Source of the DNA: Azospirillum brasilense
Lineage (GTDB): Bacteria; Pseudomonadota; Alphaproteobacteria; Azospirillales; Azospirillaceae
Reading direction: 5' to 3'
DNA length: 64,000 nucleotides
Assembly: GCF_022023855.1 (NCBI RefSeq)
Contig: NZ_CP059450.1
Location: forward strand, 372,001-436,000
Part shown: one piece after another, positions 1-10,300 of the stretch
Layout: every line of letters begins with the position of its first letter
Numbering within the stretch: position 1 is the stretch's first letter
Program-made: the position numbers and the translations under genes
The notes under the pieces: generated by a model
The model's database searches: none
The model's input: the letters and a program-made list of their open reading frames with translations, nothing else
Told to the model about the DNA's origin: nothing

Positions 1-119
1 ATCTCGGCCCGGCGGGGGTGGACGTGCCGCTGACCATGGAGCGGGAGGGCGACGTGTTCGACATGCGCGTCGGCTCCAGCGACCGCGAGCGCTTTCTGAA
101 GGCGGCGCGGCGGCACTGA
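1..119 (+). CDS. C-terminal end of a PDZ-containing (S1C-type) serine protease, partial
   Basis: An open frame enters from the left edge and stops at TGA 117-119, leaving 38 visible residues. The segment VPLTMEREGDVFDMRV followed by SSDRERFLK resembles the last strands of the PDZ domain and the tail of trypsin-like periplasmic proteases of alphaproteobacteria, where a hydrophobic strand precedes a charged RxxFLK end. The catalytic domain lies outside the window, so the assignment rests on this tail only. Confidence 0.5.
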   Translation, partial: LGPAGVDVPLTMEREGDVFDMRVGSSDRERFLKAARRH

Positions 120-193
120 CACGCCCGTTCTTGCGGCGATTTTGTGCGACACTGGCGCCTCAGAACCAAGAAGACGGGTTGGAGAGCGCTTTT

Positions 194-625
194 ATGGACG
201 ACTTGATGAAGGGGGAACCGGCCTCCGGCTTTCAGAACCTGCTCGGCTACACGCTGGTGCGCTGGGAGGAAGGCGTGGCGGAGGTGGAGTTGACCATCGC
301 TCCGCAGCACCGCAACCGGGGCGGCGTCCTCCATGGCGGTGCGCTGATGACCCTGCTCGATACCGTCATGGGATTCGCGGCGACCCACTGCGCGGTGCCC
401 GGCCATTCCCGCCGGGTGGTCACGCTGTCGCTGTCGTCCAGCTTCCTGGGTGCCGTGGCAGAGGGCACGGTGGTGGCCCGCGGTACGCTGCTGGGCGGCG
501 GACGCAAGATCGTCGGCTGCCGGGGCGAGGTGCGGCGCAAGAACGACGGCGCGCTTCTGGCGTCCGCCGAGGGAATGTTCAAATATGCCCCCGGAAGCGA
601 AAATCCGGAGGGAACGCCCCGATGA
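194..625 (+). CDS. PaaI-family hotdog thioesterase
   Basis: A 143-residue single-domain hotdog protein, likely an acyl-CoA thioesterase acting in the cytoplasm. The family signature is NRGGVLHGGALMTLLDTVMG around residues 45-64, where HGG and the following helix form the active site. The start at ATG 194 is preferred because GGAG lies about 9 bases upstream; the same frame is open back to 131 without a ribosome site. Its stop overlaps the next start (ATGA), so it is cotranscribed with an enoyl-CoA hydratase, pointing to fatty or aromatic acyl-CoA turnover. The actual acyl substrate cannot be told from sequence. Confidence 0.85.
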   Translation: MDDLMKGEPASGFQNLLGYTLVRWEEGVAEVELTIAPQHRNRGGVLHGGALMTLLDTVMGFAATHCAVPGHSRRVVTLSLSSSFLGAVAEGTVVARGTLLGGGRKIVGCRGEVRRKNDGALLASAEGMFKYAPGSENPEGTPR

Positions 626-1422
626 CCAACACGAACGATAAGAAGACTGGCTTGGACATCGCGCAGGACGGCCGTGTCCTGCGCCTGACCATCAACGACC
701 CGGCCACCCGCAACTCGATCGGCCCGGCGCTGATGGAGGCGGCCCGCGCGGCCTTCGACGCGGCGGCGGCGGACGCGAGCGTCGGGGCGGTGGTGCTGAC
801 CGGCGCCGAGGGGGCCTTCTGCTCCGGCGGCAATCTGAAATGGCTGAAGGAGGCGCGCGGCGGCGACCGCGAGTCGGTGCGGGCGGGGGTGGAGAGCTTC
901 CACGCCATGATCCGCAGCCTGCGCGCCTGCCCCAAGCCGGTGATCGCCGCGGTCGAGGGGCCGGCGGGCGGGGCGGGCTTCCCGCTGGCGCTGGCCTGCG
1001 ACCTGATCGTCGCGGCGGAGGACGCGGTCTTCACCCTGTCCTACATCAAGGTCGCGCTGACGTCGGACGGCGGCGGCACGGCGTCGCTGGCCCGCGCGCT
1101 GCCGCCGCAGCTCGCCGCCGAGATCCTGTTCGAGGGCGGACGCGTGGCGGCGCCGCGTCTGGCGCAGCTCGGCATGATCAACCGGCTGACCGCCCCCGGC
1201 GGCGCGCTGGCCGATGCGACCGCCTGGGCGGAGCGGCTGGCCGACGGCCCGACGGCGGCGCTGGGCCGCGCCAAGGGGCTGCTGGAGGTGGCTTACGGCG
1301 GGCTGGCGGAACAGCTCGACCGCGAACGCGATGCCTTCGTGGAGTCGCTGTTCAACGACGAGGCCGGGGAGGGCGTGACGGCCTTCTTCGAGAAGCGGGC
1401 GCCGGTGTTTCCGAAGGGGTGA
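622..1422 (+). CDS. Enoyl-CoA hydratase/isomerase family protein
   Basis: A 266-residue crotonase-fold protein. The oxyanion-hole strand appears as GAFCSGGNLKWL near residue 70 and the second one as GPAGGAGFPLALACD near residue 115, both typical of enoyl-CoA hydratases and isomerases. Length is normal for the family. It overlaps the thioesterase gene by 4 bases (ATGA), so the two are translationally coupled. The position that often holds the second catalytic glutamate reads SDGGG, so the protein may be an isomerase or other crotonase rather than a classical hydratase; the substrate is unknown. Confidence 0.85.
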   Translation: MTNTNDKKTGLDIAQDGRVLRLTINDPATRNSIGPALMEAARAAFDAAAADASVGAVVLTGAEGAFCSGGNLKWLKEARGGDRESVRAGVESFHAMIRSLRACPKPVIAAVEGPAGGAGFPLALACDLIVAAEDAVFTLSYIKVALTSDGGGTASLARALPPQLAAEILFEGGRVAAPRLAQLGMINRLTAPGGALADATAWAERLADGPTAALGRAKGLLEVAYGGLAEQLDRERDAFVESLFNDEAGEGVTAFFEKRAPVFPKG

Positions 1423-1450
1423 ATGGTCGCATAAGGGGCCCCCTCCCTGA

Positions 1451-1509
1451 CCCTCCCCCGCTGCGCAGGGGAGGGGACTAGACTCCCTCCCCCGCCCAGC
1501 GGGGGAGGG
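1451..1509. repeat. Two GC-rich palindromes between convergent genes
   Basis: Two consecutive hairpins sit between the crotonase gene and gnd, which converge here. The first pairs 1451-1458 with 1468-1475 (CCCTCCCC/GGGGAGGG). The second pairs 1485-1495 with 1499-1509 (CCCTCCCCCGC/GCGGGGGAGGG, 3-base loop). The same CCCTC-GAGGG style of palindrome recurs at 6607, 10260 and 14147, so these look like members of a dispersed intergenic palindrome family that could also end transcripts from both sides. There is no U tract. Confidence 0.65.
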
Positions 1510-1535
1510 CCGGGGTGGGGGTCCGTGCCGCGGCG

Positions 1536-2978
1536 TCAGGCCCCCTTCCACTCTGTGTGGACCATGCCCGGACGGTCGGTGCGCTCATAGCCGTGGGCGC
1601 CGAAATAGTCGCGCTGGGCCTGGATCATGTTGGCCCACAGCCGGCCGCTGCGGTAGCCGTCCCAGTAGGACAGCGCCGAGGCCATCGCCGGAACCGGCAC
1701 CGCGGCCAGCGTCGCGGCGGCCACCACGCGGCGGAAGCCGGCGTCGCTGCGGGTCATCAGGCCGGCGATGTCGGGGTCCAGCATCAGGTTCGGCAGTTCC
1801 GGCGCACGGTTCAGCGCGGTCAGGATGCGGTCGAGCAGGCGGGCGCGGATGATGCAGCCGCCGCGCCAGATGCGCGCCACCGCCGCCAGATCGACGTCCC
1901 AGCCGAACTGACGGCTGCCCGCCGCGATCACCGCGAAGCCCTGGGCGTAGACCGCGATCCGCCCGCTGAGCAGGGCGTCGCCGACCGACGCGACCAGATC
2001 CTCCGTGGAGGGAGCGTGCGGGATGGCCAGCGCCTCGGCGGCGCGCACGCGCTCGTCCTTCAGGGCGGACAGGCAGCGGGCGTGCACCGCCTCGGCGATG
2101 GTCGGGGCGGGCATGCCCAGCTCCAGCGCGGTGGTGGCCGCCCAATGGCCGGTGCCCTTCTGGCCGGCGGCGTCGCGGATGACCTCCAGGATCGGGGCGC
2201 CGGTCTCGCCGTCCTTGGTGCGCAGAATGTCGGTGGTGATCTCCATCAGGTAGGAGGCCAGCTCCCCGCCGTTCCACTCCGCGAAGATATCCGCCAGACG
2301 CTCGTAGGAGCAGCCGCCGATCTCGCGCAGAAGATGATACGCCTCGGCGATGAGCTGCATGTCGGCGTATTCGATGCCGTTGTGGATCATCTTGACGAAA
2401 TGGCCCGCCCCCTCCGGCCCGACGCGGGCGAAGCAGGACTCGCCGTCCGGGGCGCGGGCCGCGATGGCGGCCAGCAGCGGGGCGACGGGGGCCAGCGCCT
2501 CGGCGTCGCCGCCGGCCATCAGGGCGGGACCGCGCCGCGCCCCCTCCTCGCCACCCGACACGCCCAGCCCGACGAAGCGCACGCCCGCCGCGGCGGCGAG
2601 CGCCGCGCGGCGGTTGGTGTCGCGGAAGTGGGAATTGCCGCCATCGATCAGCACGTCGCCCGGCGACAGGCGGGGCAGCAGGGCGGCCGTCAGCTCGTCC
2701 ACCGGGGCGCCGGCGGGCACCATCATCAGGATCGTCCGCGGCGCTTTGAGCGCGCCCAGCAGTTCCTCCACCGACGCGCAGGGGATGGCGTTGCCCACCT
2801 GGGCGGCGAAGGCGCCGCGGCGCCCCTCGTCCAGGTCGTAGCCCGCCACCACGGCCCCGTGGTCGGCCAGATTGGCGGCGAGGTTGCGCCCCATCACGCC
2901 CAGGCCGAGGACGGCGATGTCGGCCGAGCCGACGGCGGTGGTTTCCGCCCCGGTCCTGGTCGAGTTGCCCTGCACCAT
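1536..2978 (-). CDS. gnd: 6-phosphogluconate dehydrogenase, decarboxylating
   Basis: A 480-residue enzyme oxidising 6-phosphogluconate to ribulose 5-phosphate with NADP reduction and CO2 release. The dinucleotide fold is seen at VLGLGVMGRNLA (near residue 23), and the substrate site at DGGNSHFRDT, GVSGGEEGAR and KMIHNGIEYADMQ, which carries the catalytic lysine. The C-terminal part has RIWRGGCIIR and QRDYFGAH, typical of long-chain Gnd. Gnd competes with Edd (4800-6599) for the same substrate, and the LacI-type regulator gene starts just upstream on the same strand, so gluconate control of this gene is plausible. Confidence 0.95.
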   Translation of the reverse strand: MVQGNSTRTGAETTAVGSADIAVLGLGVMGRNLAANLADHGAVVAGYDLDEGRRGAFAAQVGNAIPCASVEELLGALKAPRTILMMVPAGAPVDELTAALLPRLSPGDVLIDGGNSHFRDTNRRAALAAAAGVRFVGLGVSGGEEGARRGPALMAGGDAEALAPVAPLLAAIAARAPDGESCFARVGPEGAGHFVKMIHNGIEYADMQLIAEAYHLLREIGGCSYERLADIFAEWNGGELASYLMEITTDILRTKDGETGAPILEVIRDAAGQKGTGHWAATTALELGMPAPTIAEAVHARCLSALKDERVRAAEALAIPHAPSTEDLVASVGDALLSGRIAVYAQGFAVIAAGSRQFGWDVDLAAVARIWRGGCIIRARLLDRILTALNRAPELPNLMLDPDIAGLMTRSDAGFRRVVAAATLAAVPVPAMASALSYWDGYRSGRLWANMIQAQRDYFGAHGYERTDRPGMVHTEWKGA

Positions 2979-3042
2979 TACGACGAACTCCCGTACATTC
3001 TCTTTGATGAAACCCCGCGGCGCGGGGGTCGGCTGCGGTCTC

Positions 3043-4101
3043 TCAAGTGGTCTCGCGCACCATCAGGCGAAAGCCCAGATCCACGCGGCGCGGATTTTCC
3101 CGGCTTTTCGGCGCCCGGTCCGCCATGCCCGCGATCAGCAGGCGGGCCGCCTCCACGCCGATGGCGCGGCGGGGGGTGGCGACGGTGGTCAGCGGCGGGA
3201 CGGTCCAGGCCGCTCCCGCCAGATCGTTGAAGCCGGCGACGGCCAGCCGCTCCGGCACCGGGACGCCGAGCCGCGCGCATTGGAACAGCGCGCCCTGCGC
3301 CAGATCGTCGTTGCACAGGAACAGCGCGTCGGTGTCGGGGTGGGTGGCCAGCGCGCGTTCCAGCAACTCCGCGCCCAGCGCGACCGAGGTGGCGTCCGGC
3401 ACCATCAGTTCCAAGGCGGGGTCGTGCCGTCCGGCGTCGCGCAGCGCCTGCCGCCAGCCGTCGCAGCGCAGGCGCGTCCGCGGGTCGAGCTGCCCGGCGA
3501 TCAACCCGATCCGCTGCCGCCCCCGCGCGGCCAGATGCGCGCCGACGGCGTAGCCGGCGTCGAACTGCGAGAAGCCGACCGTCTGCACCGGACAGTCGCC
3601 GTGCCCACCTTCGGCCATCAGATCCATGGTGTGGACGACCGGGATCGTGAGGCCGCGCAGCAAATCCCAGGTGCCTGGCGTGTGGTCGAGCCCGCTCAGG
3701 ATCACCCCGTCCGGATCGTGGGCGAGCTGCGTGCGCAGGACGCGCTCCTCCGCCTCCGGGCCGTAGCCGGTGATGCCGACAAGCGGCTGGTAGCCTTGCG
3801 GGCTCAGCGTCTCCTGTACGCCGGCCAGCAGGTCGATGAAGACGGCGTTGGTCAGCGAGGGGATCAGCACCGCCACCGTCATCGTCCGCGCCGAGGCCAG
3901 TGCCGATGCCACGCGGCTGGGCACGAAGCCCAGGCGGCGGCTCGCCTCCTCGACGCGTGCGCGCACCTCCTCGCTGACCGTGTCGGGCCGGCGCAGGGCG
4001 CGGGACACGGTCATGGCGCTGACCCCGGCGGCGGCGGCGACGTCGGCCATGGTGGCGCGCCCGCTGCGCGAGGATCGGGGTTTGCGGGGGGTGGCGGTCA
4101 T
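3043..4101 (-). CDS. gntR: LacI-family transcriptional regulator, GntR-type gluconate repressor
   Basis: A 352-residue LacI-family protein: helix-turn-helix near residues 18-40 (MADVAAAAGVSAMTVSRALRR), hinge helix near 60-70, then a periplasmic-binding-like sugar domain to the end. It lies between gnd on its own strand and the divergent gntK-edd pair. The divergent intergenic region and the start of gntK carry two ATGTTA-N4-TAACAT operators, the motif known for E. coli GntR, so repression relieved by gluconate is the natural inference. The family is clear; the ligand is inferred from context. Confidence 0.85.
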   Translation of the reverse strand: MTATPRKPRSSRSGRATMADVAAAAGVSAMTVSRALRRPDTVSEEVRARVEEASRRLGFVPSRVASALASARTMTVAVLIPSLTNAVFIDLLAGVQETLSPQGYQPLVGITGYGPEAEERVLRTQLAHDPDGVILSGLDHTPGTWDLLRGLTIPVVHTMDLMAEGGHGDCPVQTVGFSQFDAGYAVGAHLAARGRQRIGLIAGQLDPRTRLRCDGWRQALRDAGRHDPALELMVPDATSVALGAELLERALATHPDTDALFLCNDDLAQGALFQCARLGVPVPERLAVAGFNDLAGAAWTVPPLTTVATPRRAIGVEAARLLIAGMADRAPKSRENPRRVDLGFRLMVRETT

Positions 4102-4147
4102 CAGCGTTCCAGTTGTCCGGCGGCCATTATCCCGCGCTGGAATGGGC

Positions 4148-4177
4148 TTTACAAGCCTCGTTTGTTAGCGGTAACAT
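4148..4177 (+). promoter_or_regulatory. Candidate gntK promoter with overlapping GntR operator O1
   Basis: A possible -35 TTTACA (4148-4153) is followed after 18 bases by TAACAT (4172-4177). The operator TTGTTAGCGGTAACAT (4162-4177) covers the spacer and -10, so a bound repressor would block RNA polymerase. The six-base arms differ from the perfect palindrome at one position. The boxes are weak matches; the operator is the stronger call. Confidence 0.6.
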
Positions 4178-4219
4178 GCGCATCTCTCCCCAGCCATTTT
4201 GTTTCGAGGACCGACCGGC

Positions 4220-4771
4220 ATGAGCGCTCTTCCGTCTCCCGATGTTACCGCTAACATAAGCGGGGCCGTGGACGCGATCGTGGTGATGGGCGTGGCGGGC
4301 TGCGGCAAGACCTCGGTAGGAGAGGAACTGGCCCGGCGGCTCGGCTGGCAGTTCCTGGAGGGCGACGGCTTCCACCCGCCGGAGAACATCGCGAAGATGT
4401 CCGCCGGCATCCCGCTTCAGGACGAGGACCGCTGGGGCTGGCTGGACACCATCGCCGCCCACATCGCGCTGGCGCGGGAGGCGAAGGCGCCGATCGTGGT
4501 GTCCTGCTCCGCGCTGAAGCGGCGCTACCGCGACCGGCTGAGCGCCGGCGGGACGCGCGTTCTGTTCGTTCATCTCGACGGCAGCCGGGACACCATCCAC
4601 GCCCGCATGGCGCTGCGCGCCGGTCATTTCATGCCGACCACCCTGCTCGACAGCCAGTTCGCCGCTCTGGAGCCGCTGGAGGCCGGAGAACTCGGCATCG
4701 TCTGCGACATCGACGCCAGCCCGGCCGAGATCGCCGCCCGCGTCTCCTCCCGGATCGCTCTCGCCGCCTGA
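4220..4771 (+). CDS. gntK: Gluconokinase
   Basis: A 183-residue P-loop kinase phosphorylating D-gluconate to 6-phosphogluconate. The Walker A is [13 protein letters not shown], followed by [14 protein letters not shown] and [11 protein letters not shown], both hallmarks of bacterial GntK, and [14 protein letters not shown] 4220 is chosen because GAGGA lies about 9 bases upstream. A GTG at 4268 just before the P-loop, which would match the usual short N-terminus, is the main alternative. With the 4220 start, the second GntR operator falls inside codons 8-13. It is followed 28 bases later by edd, giving a gluconate-to-Entner-Doudoroff operon. Confidence 0.93.
   Translation: MSALPSPDVTANISGAVDAIVVMGVAGCGKTSVGEELARRLGWQFLEGDGFHPPENIAKMSAGIPLQDEDRWGWLDTIAAHIALAREAKAPIVVSCSALKRRYRDRLSAGGTRVLFVHLDGSRDTIHARMALRAGHFMPTTLLDSQFAALEPLEAGELGIVCDIDASPAEIAARVSSRIALAA
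4242..4257. promoter_or_regulatory. GntR-type operator O2 inside the start of gntK
   Basis: ATGTTACCGCTAACAT has perfect six-base arms (ATGTTA/TAACAT) around a four-base spacer, matching the operator known for LacI-family GntR. It is the reverse complement of O1 apart from one arm base. The two centres are exactly 80 bp apart, which would suit looping by a tetrameric or paired repressor. It lies within the gntK coding region if translation starts at 4220. Confidence 0.8.
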
Positions 4772-4799
4772 ACAATCCGCCGTCTGGAAGGACCGCGCC

Positions 4800-6599
<1,800 letters not shown>

Positions 6600-6606
6600 G
6601 GGGCAA

Positions 6607-6632
6607 TCCCCTCGCCCCGAAGGGCGAGGGGA
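6607..6632. terminator. Hairpin between convergent edd and hydratase-family gene
   Basis: A perfect 11-bp stem (6607-6617 with 6622-6632, TCCCCTCGCCC/GGGCGAGGGGA) closes a CGAA tetraloop. It sits 7 bases after the edd stop and 6 bases from the stop of the opposing gene, so it can serve both. No U tract follows. Confidence 0.55.
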
Positions 6633-6638
6633 GGCCGA

Positions 6639-7391
6639 TCACTTCACGGTCAGCTCATAGGTGCCCATCGTCCCGTACACGGCCACCGACGTGCTGCCCG
6701 CCGGGACCATGACGGTGCCGACGTGCGATCCGGTGGTCACCACGTCGCCGGCCTTCAGGCCGCCCAGGCTTACCGCGCCGGTGTTGGCCATCCACACCAG
6801 AAGCCGCACCGGCTCGCCCGCCGAGTTGCCGGCGACCGTATCGGCCTTCGTCTCGTCATCGACGACCAGGGCCACCCGCTCCTTCAGCGGCTCCAGCGAG
6901 CGCCAGTCGGCGATGGCCGGGCCGACGACCAGGGCGCCATGGTTGAACTGGTCGGCCATGTGGCTGAACCAGTCCTGCGAGCCGAAACCGGCGAAGCGCG
7001 TGTCGACGATCTCGAAGGCGGGATGGACCGACTCGACAGCGTCAAGGACCTCTTCGCGGCTGTAGGGCTCGGTGCGGGGCGGCAGGTCCTTGGCGAATTT
7101 GTAGGCGATCTCCGCCTCCATGCCGATGACCTGATAGTCCGCGGCGGGAAGCGTCGTGGTGTCGAAGAACAGCGTGTCGGCGTGGATGGGGGCGCGGAAC
7201 GGCTCCGTGTCCGGGGTGCGGGCGCCGACCTTCCAGGCGACCACCGGGCCGAGGCGGCGGGCCACGGCGTCCTGGATGGCGTAGGCCTCGGCCTCGCTGG
7301 TGGGGCGGGTCGGCAGGGCGGACAGCCAGTCGCGGCTTTTCCGCGCCTGGATCAGGGCGTCAACGGAATCGCTGAATGCGGAGTCGTTCAT
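6639..7391 (-). CDS. 2-keto-4-pentenoate hydratase / fumarylacetoacetase family protein
   Basis: A 250-residue single-domain FAH-fold protein. The metal-binding glutamates are seen in [11 protein letters not shown] near residue 90 and again in the [12 protein letters not shown] segment near residue 125, and the MhpD-like half contains GNSAGEP and [11 protein letters not shown]. Such enzymes hydrate 2-hydroxypentadienoate or act on related 2-oxo acids. It is the last gene of a seven-gene operon with an ABC importer, a D-2-hydroxyacid dehydrogenase and a LacI regulator, so a sugar-acid or 2-oxo-acid substrate is more likely than an aromatic meta-cleavage product. Confidence 0.75.
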   Translation of the reverse strand: MNDSAFSDSVDALIQARKSRDWLSALPTRPTSEAEAYAIQDAVARRLGPVVAWKVGARTPDTEPFRAPIHADTLFFDTTTLPAADYQVIGMEAEIAYKFAKDLPPRTEPYSREEVLDAVESVHPAFEIVDTRFAGFGSQDWFSHMADQFNHGALVVGPAIADWRSLEPLKERVALVVDDETKADTVAGNSAGEPVRLLVWMANTGAVSLGGLKAGDVVTTGSHVGTVMVPAGSTSVAVYGTMGTYELTVK

Positions 7392-7418
7392 TATCTTCGG
7401 GCCTTCGCTTTTCTTCGG

Positions 7419-8471
7419 TTATTGGTGCTTATCGGGTTGGACTCTCATGGCGCCGCAGGACTCGCGGATGACCAGCCGGGCGGGCAGGATCACGCGCTCC
7501 GGCGCGCCCTGCGGGTCGGCGATGCGTCGCAGCAGCAGGCGGGCGGCTTCCTGCCCGATCTGGCGGGCGGAGGTCGCGACGGTGGTCAGGGCGGGGCGGC
7601 TTATCGCCGCTTCGGTCAGGTCGTCGAAACCAGTCACCGCGACGTCCCGTCCCGCCCGCAGACCGCGGGCCTCCAGCCCCAGCATCGCGCCGAACGCAAC
7701 CAGATCGTTGTAACAAAGCATCGCGGTGGGCGGGTCGGCAAGGTCCATCAGCGGCCCCACCGCGTCCAGCCCGCCGCGGCGGGTGGCCGGGCAGCGCACG
7801 ACAAGGTCCGGGGTCAGGCCGTGGCGGCGCAGTGCCGCGGCGAAGCCGACACGGCGCCCGGCGAAGGCGGAGTGGGACAGGTTGCCGCCGACGAAGGCGA
7901 TGCGGCGATGGCCGTTCCGCAGCAGATGCTCGGTCATCATCTCCATGCCGAACTCGTAATCCACTCCGGCGTAATCGCCTTCGCGGGCTGAGAGGAAGCG
8001 CAGCGCCTGGACGACGGGAAGCTGCCACTGGCGCAGCCGGTCCAACAGGGCCGGCGCGGTGCCGGCGGCGGGGCAGAGGATCACCCCGTCCACGTTCTGC
8101 TCGCGCATGCGCTGGAGGTAGCGGTCCTGCCGCTCCCCCGATTCGGCGGTGTTGGCGAGGAAGGCGACGACCCCTTGCTCACCCAGGACGTCATCCACCC
8201 CGGCGGTCAGCTCGCCGTAGAAGGAGTTGTTGATTTCGCAGACGAGCAGCCCGACGGTGTCGGTGCGGGCGGCGCGCAAGGTCGCGGCGCCGCGGTTGTA
8301 GACGTAGCCCAACGCCGCGATGGCGGCCTGCACGCGCTCCCGCGTCTCGGCGGCGACCAGCGGGCTGCCGCGCAGGACGAGCGAGACGGTGGACCGCGAC
8401 ACCCCGGCGTGGTGTGCCACCTCCGTGAGGGTGATGCGGGCCGGTCCGCCGCGCTCGTCGAGGATGGTCAT
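7419..8471 (-). CDS. LacI-family transcriptional regulator of the ABC/dehydrogenase operon
   Basis: A 350-residue LacI-family protein with helix-turn-helix at residues 14-35 (LTEVAHHAGVSRSTVSLVL) and a ligand domain beginning TVGLLVCEINNSFYGEL. It is embedded in the operon, 12 bases after the dehydrogenase stop and 27 bases before the FAH-family gene, so it would control its own synthesis. The only good LacI-type palindrome seen nearby is at 12632-12651, in the promoter of this operon about 4.2 kb upstream of the regulator gene. The effector is unknown; it does not look like a close duplicate of the gluconate repressor at 3043. Confidence 0.85.
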   Translation of the reverse strand: MTILDERGGPARITLTEVAHHAGVSRSTVSLVLRGSPLVAAETRERVQAAIAALGYVYNRGAATLRAARTDTVGLLVCEINNSFYGELTAGVDDVLGEQGVVAFLANTAESGERQDRYLQRMREQNVDGVILCPAAGTAPALLDRLRQWQLPVVQALRFLSAREGDYAGVDYEFGMEMMTEHLLRNGHRRIAFVGGNLSHSAFAGRRVGFAAALRRHGLTPDLVVRCPATRRGGLDAVGPLMDLADPPTAMLCYNDLVAFGAMLGLEARGLRAGRDVAVTGFDDLTEAAISRPALTTVATSARQIGQEAARLLLRRIADPQGAPERVILPARLVIRESCGAMRVQPDKHQ

Positions 8472-8483
8472 TCACGCCGCCAT

Positions 8484-9422
8484 TCAGACGACGGCGGTCG
8501 GCAGCGGCTGACCGGCGAAGAAGGCGGACAGGTTCGTCAGCACCAGATTGCCCATGGCCATCCGCGTCTCCACCGTGGCGCTCGCCTGATGCGGCTGAAG
8601 GACCACATTGTCCAGACCGAACAGGGCTTCGGGCGCGTGCGGCTCGTTGGCGAAGACGTCCAGCGCGGCCCCGCCGAGGCGACCGTCGGTCAGCGCGGCG
8701 ACCAGCTCCGGCTCGTCCACCACGGCGCCGCGGGCGACGTTGACCAGCAGCCCGTCCGGTCCCAGCGCCTCGATCACCGCACGGTTGACCATGTTGCGGG
8801 CGTCCGGCCCGGCCGAGGCGGCGACGATCAGGATGTCGCTCTCCCGCGCCAGATCGACCGGGGAGGCGACGAAGCGGTAGGACACGTCGCTGCGCGGCTT
8901 GCGGTTGGTGTAGGCGATGTCCATGCCGAATCCAGCGGCGCGCTGGGCGATGGCCATGCCGATGCGGCCCAGCCCCAGGATGCCCAGCCGCTTGCCGGTC
9001 ACCTTGCGGGCCAGCGGCAGGCCGCCGCCCGGCCAGCGCCCGGCGCGCACGAAGCGGTCGCCGACCATCATGCGGCGCGACCCGGCGATCATCAGCCCGA
9101 TGGCGAGATCGGCCACGTCGTCGGTCAGCACGTCGGGCGTGTTTGTGACGCGGACGCCGCGGCCGGCCGCGTGCTTCAGGTCCACCGCGTCGGTGCCGAC
9201 GCCGTTGATCGCGACGATCCCCAGGCTGGGGCAGGCGTCCATGATCGTGTTGCTGACGCCCGTGCCGCCGCCGGTGACGACGGCGCGGACGCGCGGCCCC
9301 ACCTCCGCGACCAGCCGGTCACGGTCGGGCGCCCCGGCGAGGCGGTGGACGGTGTAGCCCGCGTCCAGCGCCGCCTCGATGTCCGGCATCATGGATTCGA
9401 CGAGGAGGATCTCCGGCTTCAT
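8484..9422 (-). CDS. D-2-hydroxyacid dehydrogenase (glyoxylate/hydroxypyruvate/2-ketogluconate reductase type)
   Basis: A 312-residue NAD(P)-dependent D-isomer dehydrogenase. The nucleotide fold is [16 protein letters not shown]; the catalytic arginine is in [10 protein letters not shown], glutamate in FANEPHAPE and histidine in LQPHQASAT. The start at ATG 9422 is chosen because GAAGGA lies about 9 bases upstream; the frame remains open 16 codons further but overlaps the preceding gene. Close paralogues reduce glyoxylate, hydroxypyruvate or 2-ketogluconate. Position between an ABC importer and its regulator suggests it works on the imported acid or its oxidised form. Confidence 0.85.
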   Translation of the reverse strand: MKPEILLVESMMPDIEAALDAGYTVHRLAGAPDRDRLVAEVGPRVRAVVTGGGTGVSNTIMDACPSLGIVAINGVGTDAVDLKHAAGRGVRVTNTPDVLTDDVADLAIGLMIAGSRRMMVGDRFVRAGRWPGGGLPLARKVTGKRLGILGLGRIGMAIAQRAAGFGMDIAYTNRKPRSDVSYRFVASPVDLARESDILIVAASAGPDARNMVNRAVIEALGPDGLLVNVARGAVVDEPELVAALTDGRLGGAALDVFANEPHAPEALFGLDNVVLQPHQASATVETRMAMGNLVLTNLSAFFAGQPLPTAVV

Positions 9423-9447
9423 CAAAAGCGTCCTTCGTGGAGTGGGC

Positions 9448-10236
9448 TCAGTGGGTGAGGATCTGGCCAAGGAAGTTGCGGGTCCGCTCGGACTTCGGAT
9501 TCGTGAAGAACTCGGCCGGAGTGGCCTGCTCGACGATCTCGCCGCGGTCCATGAAGATGACGCGGTCGGCGACCGATTTGGCGAAGCCCATCTCGTGCGT
9601 CACACAGAGCATGGTCATGCCGTCCTCGGCCAGCCCGATCATGGTGTCGAGGACCTCCTTGACCATCTCGGGGTCGAGCGCGGAGGTAGGCTCGTCGAAC
9701 AGCATGACCTTGGGGTTCATGCACAGCGACCGCGCGATGGCGACGCGCTGCTGTTGCCCGCCGGAGAGCTGGCCCGGATACTTGTCCGCCTGCTCCGGGA
9801 TGCGCACGCGGGCCAAATACTTCATGGCGATGTCGCGCGCCTCCTGCTTGGAGGTGCCGCGCACCCTCATGGGCGCCAGCATGCAGTTCTCGACCACGGT
9901 CAGGTGCGGGAACAGGTTGAACTGCTGGAACACCATGCCGACGTCGCGCCGCACCTGATCGAGGTGGCGGTGGTGGGCGTCGATCGTGACGCCGTTGACG
10001 GTGATGGTGCCCTTCTGATGCTTCTCAAGCTGGTTGATGCAGCGGATCAGCGTAGACTTGCCGGAACCCGAGGGGCCGCAGATGACGATCCGCTCGCCCT
10101 TGCGGACTTCCAGCTCGATATCCTTCAGCACATGGAAGCTGTCGTACCATTTCTGGACGCCGGCCATCCGGATGACGACCTCGCCGCTGACCGGCCGCGG
10201 CGCGGGGACGTCCGTGGTATCGTAAGCCGAGGCCAT
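9448..10236 (-). CDS. Polar-amino-acid-type ABC transporter ATP-binding protein
   Basis: A 262-residue ATPase of the GlnQ/AapP group. Walker [11 protein letters not shown]-loop [13 protein letters not shown], signature [15 protein letters not shown], Walker [14 protein letters not shown] and switch histidine CVTHEMGFA are all present, so it should be active. A good ribosome site (AAGGAG) precedes ATG 10236. It pairs with the binding protein and two permeases directly upstream in the same operon. There is a palindrome between this gene and the binding-protein gene, which may lower downstream expression. Confidence 0.92.
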   Translation of the reverse strand: MASAYDTTDVPAPRPVSGEVVIRMAGVQKWYDSFHVLKDIELEVRKGERIVICGPSGSGKSTLIRCINQLEKHQKGTITVNGVTIDAHHRHLDQVRRDVGMVFQQFNLFPHLTVVENCMLAPMRVRGTSKQEARDIAMKYLARVRIPEQADKYPGQLSGGQQQRVAIARSLCMNPKVMLFDEPTSALDPEMVKEVLDTMIGLAEDGMTMLCVTHEMGFAKSVADRVIFMDRGEIVEQATPAEFFTNPKSERTRNFLGQILTH

Positions 10237-10259
10237 GAGGGACTTCTCCTTTTTCCAAA

Positions 10260-10282
10260 CCCTCTCCCCTCCGGGGAGAGGG
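10260..10282. repeat. Intercistronic GC-rich palindrome
   Basis: A 10-bp perfect stem (CCCTCTCCCC 10260-10269 with GGGGAGAGGG 10273-10282) with a 3-base loop lies between the binding-protein gene and the ATPase gene of the operon. Such hairpins often protect the upstream message and raise binding-protein levels. It belongs to the same palindrome style as those at 1451, 6607 and 14147. Confidence 0.6.
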
Positions 10283-10300
10283 GAGAGGGGATGTGGGACG

